Below, piece by piece: positions 8,383-16,733 of a stretch of 64,000 nt of DNA. Where the stretch lies: positions 28,707-92,706 of the forward strand of contig JALOON010000009.1 in NCBI GenBank assembly GCA_025454405.1, read 5' to 3'. A model generated the notes under the pieces. That model was not told the origin of the DNA. It saw nothing but the letters and a program-made list of their open reading frames with translations, and did not search any database. The DNA is from Oscillatoriaceae cyanobacterium Prado104. GTDB taxonomy: Bacteria > Cyanobacteriota > Cyanobacteriia > Cyanobacteriales > Microcoleaceae. Position 1 is the stretch's first letter; each line of letters opens with the position of its first letter. The position numbers and the translations under genes were made by a program.

Positions 8383-8916
8383 TTATTGAACGGGAACTGG
8401 CTGCCCAAAATTGCGCGAACCCCTATAGCCTGATAAAATAGCAAGCTTTTCTAAAGATTGCGCACCCATATAAGATTTGCCCCGAATTACCCAAGTGGGA
8501 TAGGCTTTAATATTGGCGGCTTTGCACAAATCCGGCTGCGCGTCTTTGCCCCTGGGAGCGCATTCAATATAATTAATGGCGCTAAATGCTTCTTTGCCGA
8601 AAAGTTCTTGTTGCGCGTGGCAGTGCGGGCACCAGTAAGCGCCGTACATTCTCGCATTGATGCGCTGCAAGTGAGTTGCTAAAGCTATTTCGTCAGGTCC
8701 CGATTCTGCTGCAATCGGCGGGCCTTCTTCTCCTCCCTCAATAGGAGTTGGTGAAGGCGTTGATGGCGGTGGGGGCGGTAAGGTTTGTGCTAAATTTTGC
8801 GGCGATTTTTCGCTGATGTTTGATTTGACAATTCCTGCATTGGCTCCGATGGTGGCACCAATTCCTAAAACTAGAACTGCGCCGCTTAAATATAAGTTTA
8901 ATTTGCTGAGTTTCAT
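8383..8916 (-). CDS. Membrane-anchored or secreted thioredoxin-like protein
   Basis: 177 residues. Residues 9-28 are hydrophobic (signal anchor or signal peptide), followed by a Pro/Ser/Glu-rich linker (46-75) and a compact thioredoxin-fold domain. The redox motif is C96-P-H-C99 (YGAYWCPHCHAQQ), with cis-proline context KAYPTW and an extra cysteine pair in YIECAPRGKDAQPDLC. This matches the thioredoxin domain fused to VKOR in cyanobacterial disulfide-forming enzymes, here as a stand-alone protein. It probably acts in the periplasm or thylakoid lumen in disulfide exchange (inference). A second gene, SLOG-like, lies 38 bp upstream in the same direction. Confidence 0.85.
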   Translation of the reverse strand: MKLSKLNLYLSGAVLVLGIGATIGANAGIVKSNISEKSPQNLAQTLPPPPPSTPSPTPIEGGEEGPPIAAESGPDEIALATHLQRINARMYGAYWCPHCHAQQELFGKEAFSAINYIECAPRGKDAQPDLCKAANIKAYPTWVIRGKSYMGAQSLEKLAILSGYRGSRNFGQPVPVQ

Positions 8917-8954
8917 CTTGTTTTCTGAGGTCAGATTTTGTGATGCGAGATTTT

Positions 8955-9452
8955 TTATGTTCGATCGACCATAATTTGTTTGGCGCGATCGACCGCTTCA
9001 TTAACATTGTTTACCACAAACAGGCGATCGGCTGCAATACTTTCAAAAAAAAGTTTACTTGCGGCGCTGTCGTTTAACAAGATAACTTGTTTGTTCGCTT
9101 TGAGAGCGAGGGCTATTTCTGATGCGGTGCCTGTTCCCATCCCGCAGGCAATTATCGCATCGGCAGAGAGAATGTTGATGTTATTGCGGGCATTTCCCAT
9201 ATCGGTAATTATCGCAATATCTACGGCTTCCGAAATGCCGTTGGTGTTGTTGCCGGGAAGGATGCCGATTGTTAAACCGCTAGCTGATTTTGCTCCTTTG
9301 TTGGCAGCATCCATAACACCAGAATTTCTGCCGCCGGTTAGCAGCACCCATCCTGCTTTAGCGATGAGTTGACCGAGTTGAAAGGCGTTTTCTAAATCTT
9401 TTGCGGTCGCGCTTTCGCCGGGACCCATAACACCGATAATTGTTTTTTTCAT
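8955..9452 (-). CDS. TIGR00725/LOG-like (SLOG superfamily) nucleotide-binding protein
   Basis: 165 residues. The N-terminus is a Rossmann-like start (KKTIIGVMGPGES), followed by GWVLLTGGRNSGVMDAANKG and a glycine-rich ACGMGTGTASEIALALKANK. The last matches the PGGxGTxxE motif of lysine-decarboxylase-like/LOG proteins, but with CGMGTGTASE in place of the usual sequence. LOG enzymes release cytokinin bases from nucleotides; TIGR00725 members have no proven substrate. Cytosolic. It is 38 bp upstream of the thioredoxin-like gene, possibly co-transcribed. Confidence 0.85.
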   Translation of the reverse strand: MKKTIIGVMGPGESATAKDLENAFQLGQLIAKAGWVLLTGGRNSGVMDAANKGAKSASGLTIGILPGNNTNGISEAVDIAIITDMGNARNNINILSADAIIACGMGTGTASEIALALKANKQVILLNDSAASKLFFESIAADRLFVVNNVNEAVDRAKQIMVDRT

Positions 9453-9551
9453 AATTTTAGATTTGAGGTGTTAGCTATTAGCTAGTAGGTGCTAGAGAGT
9501 CAGTATAGCAAAGCAAGTTGACAACAAGAAACAGATAGATAAAGGGTGTAG

Positions 9552-9616
9552 GGGTGAAGCATTCGGGCGACAATCTATGGGTAAGATCGACTATTTTTTT
9601 TCCGAATGCTTCACCC
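9552..9616. repeat. 15-bp inverted repeat GGGTGAAGCATTCGG / CCGAATGCTTCACCC
   Basis: Perfect 15-bp arms separated by 35 bases ending in an eight-base T run, between two minus-strand genes. It resembles the ends of a small mobile element or a stem-loop terminator. Confidence 0.7.
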
Positions 9617-9711
9617 AGTCAGGGTTTATGATATACCCAGACTGTATTGCTTTTGTCAATCTATTTTGCTGGACTGAGGCTTGCGGTACTAGGTAGTAAG
9701 TGGCAAGTAGT

Positions 9712-10569
9712 TTACTTGGCAAACTCATAAACAATATTAGTAATGCGGGCGCGCCAGTAAGGCTTTAACGAACCATCAGGCATTTCCCAGGCTACCTCGC
9801 CTGCTTTGGGAATGCGCACGCCGTCTTGCATTTCCCAATCCCAGAAACGACCCTGCCAGGGCGTAAGTACCATTTTGCCGTTAACTGTACGGGGGCGCGC
9901 ATCCGCACGAACAGCAACGATCGCCCCCGTTTCATCAAAGCTAAAATCCAGGGAAACACTCGTGTTACCATCTTTTAGGGTTGCTCTGGCAGAAGAATTA
10001 TCGATCGCCTCCCACTCAATGCCCTGACTCGGTAGCAATCTTGTCGGATACCAAGCCGCTTCCGCCAAAAACCGCATCAATTCGCCTCGCGCAGCTTCGG
10101 GAGTGCCGCCAACTTCGGCAACGGTGGCGATGCCCAACACCGAGGCATGAAGGATTCCTTCGCCGGCAATATAGGCATCGCGAACCAAAACGCTGACACC
10201 GGGAATCATCGCAATTCGCGCATCCCAGTCAAAACCGGGGCGCTGGGAAATTACCAATTGAGTTGAAGTAAAAGGACTCCATTTTTCCTCGGTTTCGCTA
10301 GCGTTAAAAGTGCCTTGATGGGAAATTCGCACTGTGGAAATTAGCGGTTGTCCTTCTGCAAGTACGGTGCGAAAATAGCGCTGTACGGGTGCGGGTAAAT
10401 CTGTTATTTCGCGGGCATCAAATGTTAGGGGTTGGATTGGCAAGCGTGCTGCTTCTAGATTCGATCGCGCTTCCTCAGTAGCGAGTTGCCAGCGGTATTT
10501 TCCCAGGGCGATCGTACTTGCAATAACACCAGCAAAGATGAGGATAATTATGAGAATGATTTTGACCAC
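9712..10569 (-). CDS. DUF6544/DUF6920-like membrane-anchored protein
   Basis: 285 residues. An N-terminal membrane helix (about 3-23, IILIIILIFAGVIAS) precedes a soluble domain. Recognisable blocks are LPAPVQRYFRTVL, which is characteristic of the family, then GTFNASETEEKWSPFTSTQ, RDAYIAGEGILHASVLG and TLTPWQGRFWDWEMQDGVRIP. Family function is unknown. I assign the family from the PVQRYF block and overall layout, from memory. It is probably anchored in the inner membrane with the domain outside. Confidence 0.75.
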   Translation of the reverse strand: MVKIILIIILIFAGVIASTIALGKYRWQLATEEARSNLEAARLPIQPLTFDAREITDLPAPVQRYFRTVLAEGQPLISTVRISHQGTFNASETEEKWSPFTSTQLVISQRPGFDWDARIAMIPGVSVLVRDAYIAGEGILHASVLGIATVAEVGGTPEAARGELMRFLAEAAWYPTRLLPSQGIEWEAIDNSSARATLKDGNTSVSLDFSFDETGAIVAVRADARPRTVNGKMVLTPWQGRFWDWEMQDGVRIPKAGEVAWEMPDGSLKPYWRARITNIVYEFAK

Positions 10570-10981
10570 AAATACCTCAATTTTTTAGGTTTGACAATTG
10601 GAAATACAGGCGTTCGATCGAGCCTGTGTTGTACTTTGATTTATGGTAATTCTCTCGATCGCTGCCAGTCGAGATCGAGACACACCTGCTCGATATCGAG
10701 ACCTATCTGAATTGTATCAAAAAATCGAAGTTCGATCGCCCGTTTTGTTGTTTGGCATTCTTGTGCGGGCACCGGGTTCTGAGTAGCATATACTAGAAAC
10801 ACAGCCAGATAGATTGAGTAATGCTGCTTGTTGAGGAAAAATTCAAGTAAAAACATCAAATCCGATCGACAAAATCATTCAATCGCGCGCGATTTCCGTG
10901 CCATAAATGCTGGCTTTCTCGGATGGAAGCCGGCAAATATCCTAAAATTCATTGCATGGCAGTTACCAGTAAATCTCAAAA

Positions 10982-11905
10982 ATGAAGAAAGCGATCCAGT
11001 TTTTTATGATGGCAGTTTTGGCTGCATTGTTCGCGTTACAAACAGCAGAATCAGGTCGATCGATTGTTGGTGTTGCCGGTAGCAATTCCCAAAGTCCTTT
11101 AGCTTTAAATCAATATACAGGTGTCGTCTACATCGAAGAAGCTGAGTGTAGCGGTTCCTTACTAACAGGCGGATGGTACATTCTCACGGCAGCCCACTGT
11201 CTCAACGATGGCGGAGTCGAGGTTCCTAAAGGGACGAAATTTACGGTAACTTTTAAATTGCCCGTTGGTGAAGTTAGCATTCCAGCTAGCGAGTATTACA
11301 TCCATCCGGGATGGACGGGTTACGAGTCAGAAGTCGGCAACGATATTGCAGTTTTAAGATTGAGAAGGCGCGCGCCAAATACTGCGGAACAATACGCAAT
11401 TAATCGGGATAAAAATGAAGTTGGTAAAGTGTTTACTAAAGTGGGTTACGGATATATTGGTACGGGCGCGATCGGGCAAGATGAAGATTCTAATTCTGAT
11501 GAGAAACGATATGCAGGTCAAAATCGCTACGATGGGACGATCGACCTTTTGAAAAATGCTACAGAATCAGATATGTCTGAGTTAGTATTGGGAAGTCAAT
11601 TAATTTTTGATTTTGATGACGGCAGCGCGGCGCACGATACTTTAGGCAGGCATTTTCCGAATTTGGTCGATCGGGGTTTGGGAAAAGATGAAATAGCTAC
11701 GGCTAGCGGAGATTCCGGCGGACCTTCGTTTATCGATGGAAAAATTGCGGGTATTAGTTCTTGGGGTTTCAGCGATCGGGGTTTTTTCAAAACTAATATT
11801 GGGGATATCGATAGTATTGACGACAACGGCAGTTTTGGGGAAATTTCCGGCGATACTCGGGTATCTTTTTATGCTAGTTGGATCGATCGGGTAACAAGAA
11901 ATTAA
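10982..11905 (+). CDS. Secreted trypsin-like (S1) serine protease
   Basis: 307 residues. A signal peptide (about 1-24) is followed by an S1 chymotrypsin fold. The catalytic triad is visible: H72 (ILTAAHC), D121 (VGNDIAVLRL) and S245 (ASGDSGGPSF). The residue six before the serine is alanine rather than aspartate, so trypsin-type Arg/Lys preference is not assured. The C-terminus (after 270) has a short Asp/Ser-rich loop and ends DRVTRN. It probably acts in the periplasm or outside. It stands alone; the 412-bp upstream gap holds no supported gene. Confidence 0.9.
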   Translation: MKKAIQFFMMAVLAALFALQTAESGRSIVGVAGSNSQSPLALNQYTGVVYIEEAECSGSLLTGGWYILTAAHCLNDGGVEVPKGTKFTVTFKLPVGEVSIPASEYYIHPGWTGYESEVGNDIAVLRLRRRAPNTAEQYAINRDKNEVGKVFTKVGYGYIGTGAIGQDEDSNSDEKRYAGQNRYDGTIDLLKNATESDMSELVLGSQLIFDFDDGSAAHDTLGRHFPNLVDRGLGKDEIATASGDSGGPSFIDGKIAGISSWGFSDRGFFKTNIGDIDSIDDNGSFGEISGDTRVSFYASWIDRVTRN

Positions 11906-12017
11906 CTATCGGACTTAATGCTGAATAGTTGTTATCAAATAGCGATCGACCTGTTGCTCGATCGATCGCCTATTGCGATAGAAATACACAGTAAATGCAC
12001 TCAAAAAATGCAACTTC

Positions 12018-12398
12018 TTAGGGATTAATAACAATAATACCTTTGCCCGGTCCTGCAAGAATTTCAACGTGGGCTACTCGTCCGCTACCTGCATAAAATC
12101 TTACTTTTGCTTCAGATTTCGATGGCATCGATCGCCAAGTACCATCTCCTGAAAAAGTCAGATTAGTTGTAAATCCATCGCCCCAACTAATTGTTATTTG
12201 GTTGGGACTTTGCTTAATCGAACAAGAAATTGTTTGTGCTTGTCTTTGATTCTGTCCGTAAAAACTGCACTGAGATTTATAATTCTCAATAGGAGTTTCG
12301 CTCTCAGCTAGGGTGTGGGTGCTGACAGCAGTTATAGATACTAAAAGCAAATTAGCAACCAAAATCGCTTTAGACAAAAGACCTGAGTTGAGTTTCAT
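12018..12398 (-). CDS. Secreted protein of unknown function
   Basis: 126 residues. A signal peptide spans about 1-31 (LLSKAILVANLLLVSITAVS, cleavage probably after THTLA). The mature part has two cysteines (SQCSFYGQNQ and TISCSIKQ) that may pair, then a beta-rich segment with ISWGDGFTTNLTFSGDGTW. I do not recognise the family; similar short secreted cyanobacterial proteins are common. It is convergent with the protease gene and its start lies about 60 bp from the CRISPR array. Confidence 0.75.
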   Translation of the reverse strand: MKLNSGLLSKAILVANLLLVSITAVSTHTLAESETPIENYKSQCSFYGQNQRQAQTISCSIKQSPNQITISWGDGFTTNLTFSGDGTWRSMPSKSEAKVRFYAGSGRVAHVEILAGPGKGIIVINP

Positions 12399-12461
12399 GA
12401 GTTATAGATTCACGATAAGAATATTTCGATATTAATCTAATATTGATTTTTGAGCAAGTTG

Positions 12462-15102
12462 GTTTCAATCCCTAATAGGGAGTGTAGTTTATTGTGACTC
12501 TCTTAAAGGTTCGCTCTAAAAAGGCGAATTTCGTTTCAATCCCTAATAGGGAGTGTAGTTTTCGGTTTCAATCCCTAATAGGGAGTGTAGTTTATTGTGA
12601 CCCGTTCCACGATACTTCTCGATTGGAATTCTTACGTTTCAATCCCTAATAGGGAGTGTAGTTTATTGTGACTCAATCTGTTAGAAGACCAAGAACTAAG
12701 AAAGACTATTAAAGTTTCAATCCCTAATAGGGAGTGTAGTTTATTGTGACCCACAACTATCATTGACGGCAGCAAAATATAAATCATGGTTTCAATCCCT
12801 AATAGGGAGTGTAGTTTATTGTGACTTACGCAGCATTAGAGAAAGCGATCGAACGCGGGTGGGTTTCAATCCCTAATAGGGAGTGTAGTTTATTGTGACG
12901 TGCTTCGCGATCGGGTAGCGTTGTTTTTGAGGAGTTTCAATCCCTAATAGGGAGTGTAGTTTATTGTGACAGGCGATCGTAATCCAAACTTTGAGTAAAA
13001 TATTTTGGTTTCAATCCCTAATAGGGAGTGTAGTTTATTGTGACTCTCAATGCCGCCAACACATACCCCGACAGCAGAAAAAGTTTCAATCCCTAATAGG
13101 GAGTGTAGTTTATTGTGACCGCATCCGCACGATCGCGGGGGCGATAGAAAAGTACGTGTTTCAATCCCTAATAGGGAGTGTAGTTTATTGTGACATAAAG
13201 CGCGCTGGTCTCGCAAGGAAAGAGCTTGTGTTTCAATCCCTAATAGGGAGTGTAGTTTATTGTGACCGATCGCGATCCGTCCGCACAGAACCAACAATTA
13301 GTTTCAATCCCTAATAGGGAGTGTAGTTTATTGTGACCTACCAAGGTTTAACAGAGAGTTATCGCAGTAGCTTAGGTTTCAATCCCTAATAGGGAGTGTA
13401 GTTTATTGTGACCCTTGCGTTGAACTTTGATAAGGTTTAAGCCAACTAGAGTTTCAATCCCTAATAGGGAGTGTAGTTTATTGTGACCTTTGATTATTGC
13501 CTTCCTTGCGTCATCTTTTGTTGTTTCAATCCCTAATAGGGAGTGTAGTTTATTGTGACTGAGATCGGTACTGTGAAATTCCGCGTCTCAAATATCGGTT
13601 TCAATCCCTAATAGGGAGTGTAGTTTATTGTGACTAGAGAAAGCAATAGAGCAAGCCAAAGAATTTAATGCTGTTTCAATCCCTAATAGGGAGTGTAGTT
13701 TATTGTGACTCTACGTTGTTTGAGGTGTTTCGCAGTCTCGCTCTAAGTTTCAATCCCTAATAGGGAGTGTAGTTTATTGTGACAGGCGGAGAAACCTGCT
13801 ACGATATCTCAAGCAATGTTTCAATCCCTAATAGGGAGTGTAGTTTATTGTGACATTGCAGGAGCGATCGAGGCGGTCGGACCGGAAATCGTTTCAATCC
13901 CTAATAGGGAGTGTAGTTTATTGTGACTTGCCGCTTGGCTAACCAAGCGGCAACTAGCAATCCAGGTTTCAATCCCTAATAGGGAGTGTAGTTTATTGTG
14001 ACTTTTGCACATCTCTGAGTAACTTGCCAGCCACTGTTTCAATCCCTAATAGGGAGTGTAGTTTATTGTGACCCTTCGTTGCAGGCAATGAGTACCTTGG
14101 CCTTACAGTTTCAATCCCTAATAGGGAGTGTAGTTTATTGTGACCTTCGCTTAAATACTTTTTCTCGCCTGCCGGAATTTCGTTTCAATCCCTAATAGGG
14201 AGTGTAGTTTATTGTGACAATCATTTATCGAGCGGTCGTGAGATTTGAACTCACGTTTCAATCCCTAATAGGGAGTGTAGTTTATTGTGACTTTACGATT
14301 TGCAGGAATGGATTGCTGCAAATGAGTTTCAATCCCTAATAGGGAGTGTAGTTTATTGTGACAAGAATTAGCAGCTCAAATTCGTAGAGTTGCAGATGTT
14401 TCAATCCCTAATAGGGAGTGTAGTTTATTGTGACGAGGGGCTTCGGGTACGGGGACGGAGGATTATCGGTTTCAATCCCTAATAGGGAGTGTAGTTTATT
14501 GTGACACCGGAAGGCTCTGCCATCGATTTTCTCCTTCATTAACTGTTTCAATCCCTAATAGGGAGTGTAGTTTATTGTGACAGGAATAACTTCCGCCGAG
14601 GACTGGTTTGCAGGGTTTCAATCCCTAATAGGGAGTGTAGTTTATTGTGACTTCCCGAAATCCCGATCGAGGCTCATCCTGATGCAAGTTTCAATCCCTA
14701 ATAGGGAGTGTAGTTTATTGTGACTTGACTTAACTAACCTAGAATTAAAAATTCTCGGTTTGGAGTTTCAATCCCTAATAGGGAGTGTAGTTTATTGTGA
14801 CACAGGCTTGTCCTATAAAAAGCGAATAGGAACTAGCTAGTGTTTCAATCCCTAATAGGGAGTGTAGTTTATTGTGACGAAACAGTCTCTAGGAAGCAAT
14901 AGATATGGTTAGGTTTCAATCCCTAATAGGGAGTGTAGTTTATTGTGACGACGCGCTTCATCTGAGGAAGCCTCGATAAGCTTTGTAGGCTCGTTTCAAT
15001 CCCTAATAGGGAGTGTAGTTTATTGTGACTGTCGATTTCGGACGTGCCAAAAGCAAGGGATTCGGGTTTCAATCCCTAATAGGGAGTGTAGTTTATTGTG
15101 AC
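12462..15102 (-). CRISPR. CRISPR array: 37 repeats of 37 bp, 35 spacers; no cas genes in window
   Basis: Read on the plus strand, the repeat starts GTTTCAATCCCTAATAGGG and ends AGTGTAGTTTATTGTGAC. 36 copies are full length; the copy at 12533 is cut after 29 bases. Spacers are 33-43 bp and all differ. On the minus strand the repeat ends ATTGAAAC, the usual 8-nt crRNA 5' handle of type I and III systems, so transcription is probably right to left. The inner palindrome CCCTA-A-TAGGG can form a short hairpin for Cas6-type cutting. The related 37-bp repeats I recall from cyanobacteria go with type I-D or III systems, but the subtype cannot be fixed without cas genes, which are absent here. The defect near 12533 lies at the presumed old (trailer) end. 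Confidence 0.98.
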
Positions 15103-15200
15103 CGCTGGTGCTTGAAACCCTTGGTGTATTTAGTTTTCAAGGTTCATTTTCGTGAATCGATCCTCAAAATACCATTTCAGCCTTCGCCTTGTCAATAGCA
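15103..15200 (-). promoter_or_regulatory. Probable CRISPR leader with promoter
   Basis: On the minus strand TTGACA (15190-15195) and TATTTT (15166-15171) are 18 bp apart, a good sigma-70-type promoter. The predicted start near 15159 gives about 57 nt of leader RNA before the first repeat. CGTGAATCGAT occurs twice (15151 and about 15251), as do variants of CAAACCCTT, giving the direct-repeat look of leaders. The rest of the gap to 15470 has an open frame (15202-15456) that I do not think is a gene. Confidence 0.6.
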
Positions 15201-15470
15201 CGTGAGATTTTTTTTGCTCAACGCCTTACTCGGTAAAGGTTTCAGCGATTCCGTGAATCGATTTTTGGGTGAGAGTGCCTCAAACCCTTACAGCCTTTGC
15301 ATTCTAGCCGAAAAATTTGACACCCTGATTTTGACACCTACCGATTCACACTATTTTCAGCAAAAAATAATCTTCGATCGCCCGCCAGCACCGGACTCAA
15401 GCTCTCGATCGCCCATCGAATCACCAGCCTGCAATCCTAAGATGGACATAATATAGTTTAACTTTCCACC

Positions 15471-16532
15471 ATGTCTAAATCCTTAATTCCCGTAATTCTC
15501 GCCGGCGGTAAAGGCGAACGTTTCTGGCCTCTCAGCCGCAAGCAGCGCCCCAAGCAATTTTTGAGTCTCGACGGCAGCGGCAAAAGTTTGCTGCAACAAA
15601 CGGCCGATCGACTGTTAACTTTGGGTAACGGTTGGGACGACTTGTGGGTAGTCACCTCCGAAATGCTAGCATCGGGGGTTAGCGAACAGTTACCGCAGCT
15701 ACCGGCCCAAAATTTGCTGGCGGAACCGGAGGGACGGGATACCGCGCCTGCTGTGGCTTGGACTGCGATCGAAACTGCGAAGCGTTACGGCGAAGATGCG
15801 GTTGTCGGCTTTTTCCCGGCGGATCACTGGATTGGAGAACCGGAGGATTTTGTCAAAACCTTGGAAGCGGCGGCCGAGTTGGCGGAAAAAGAAGGGGCGA
15901 TCGCCACTTTAGGAGTCAAGCCGAGTTATGCTTCTACTGGTTACGGCTATATCGAACAAGGCGAATCGATCGGCAATTTTGGCGGTTTTCCAGCGTATCG
16001 GGTAGCGAGGTTTACGGAAAAGCCCGATCGGGCGACTGCTGAGGAATTTGTAGCCAGCGGTAAGTTTAGTTGGAACGGCGGAATTTTCGTATTTCGAGTC
16101 GGCACAGTGTTAGCAGAATTGCGCGAGTACGTACCGGAAATGATGGCTGCTTTAGAAGCAAAAGGCGCGGCCGCTTATTCCGAATTGCCGAAAATTAGCA
16201 TCGATTACGCCTTGATGGAAAAGACGCAAAAAGCTTGTGTTTTGCCAGTTAGTTTTAGTTGGGACGACTTGGGAGATTGGAACGCGATCGCCCGTTTGTT
16301 GCAGGGCGACAAGCCGAATGTCGAGCTAGCAAAACACGTCGGAATTGATAGCAAGCAGAACATTTTTTATGCAGTCGGTGAAGATGAAGTAATTGTCACT
16401 ATAGGTTTAGAAGATGTAGTAGTTGTCAGGGATGGTAACGTAACTTTGATTGTCAAGAAAGAGCGATCGCAGGAAATCAAACAGGTAATTAAAGCGTTGG
16501 GAGAAGATGACAAATTAAAAGACCTATTGTAA
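15471..16532 (+). CDS. manC: Mannose-1-phosphate guanylyltransferase
   Basis: 353 residues. The nucleotidyltransferase signature is complete: PVILAGGKGERFWPLSRKQRPKQF at the N-terminus (GTP loop and pyrophosphate-binding Arg/Lys), PADHWIGE, FTEKPDRATAEEF, and FSWNGGIFVFR. It makes GDP-mannose from mannose-1-phosphate and GTP, feeding polysaccharide and fucose/rhamnose-type sugars. It is the short single-domain form, without the C-terminal cupin isomerase domain of bifunctional enzymes. The downstream hairpin at 16572-16604 may terminate it. Confidence 0.92.
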   Translation: MSKSLIPVILAGGKGERFWPLSRKQRPKQFLSLDGSGKSLLQQTADRLLTLGNGWDDLWVVTSEMLASGVSEQLPQLPAQNLLAEPEGRDTAPAVAWTAIETAKRYGEDAVVGFFPADHWIGEPEDFVKTLEAAAELAEKEGAIATLGVKPSYASTGYGYIEQGESIGNFGGFPAYRVARFTEKPDRATAEEFVASGKFSWNGGIFVFRVGTVLAELREYVPEMMAALEAKGAAAYSELPKISIDYALMEKTQKACVLPVSFSWDDLGDWNAIARLLQGDKPNVELAKHVGIDSKQNIFYAVGEDEVIVTIGLEDVVVVRDGNVTLIVKKERSQEIKQVIKALGEDDKLKDLL

Positions 16533-16571
16533 CGATCGACTGTAGCAGTCCTAAATCATTCGTAAAAGTTG

Positions 16572-16604
16572 AGAAACCGGGTTTCTCTAAGAAACCCGGT
16601 TTCT
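16572..16604. repeat. Perfect hairpin of the GAAACCCGGTTTC family
   Basis: AGAAACCGGGTTTCT, CTA loop, AGAAACCCGGTTTCT: same 15-bp stem and 3-nt loop as at 7930-7962. Further on, at 16675-16712, is a CCCTCCCCTTAATAAGGGGAGGG palindrome, another dispersed type. The hairpin sits between convergent genes. Confidence 0.8.
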
Positions 16605-16733
16605 GAATCCTGGTAGTTTTTAAAACTTATTTTGAACAGCTATAGCAATCGTAAATCATTTGTAAATTTCTTACTCCCTCCCCTTAATAAGGGGAGGGTT
16701 GGGGTGGGGTAAAAAATGTCAAAAGTTAAACAC

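Noticed and set aside
10641..10859. 72-residue minus-strand frame before the protease gene
   Set aside because: No start signal and no recognisable features; upstream and downstream neighbours do not support it.
12944..13314. Frames on both strands inside the CRISPR array (HNKLHSLLGIET, FQSLIGSVVYCD)
   Set aside because: They are translated CRISPR repeats.
14219..14254. A host tRNA gene at this place
   Set aside because: Only a T-arm and acceptor strand fit; the sequence is a single spacer between CRISPR repeats.
15202..15456. 84-residue frame right of the CRISPR array
   Set aside because: GTG start without a ribosome binding site, lies over the likely leader, low protein-likeness.
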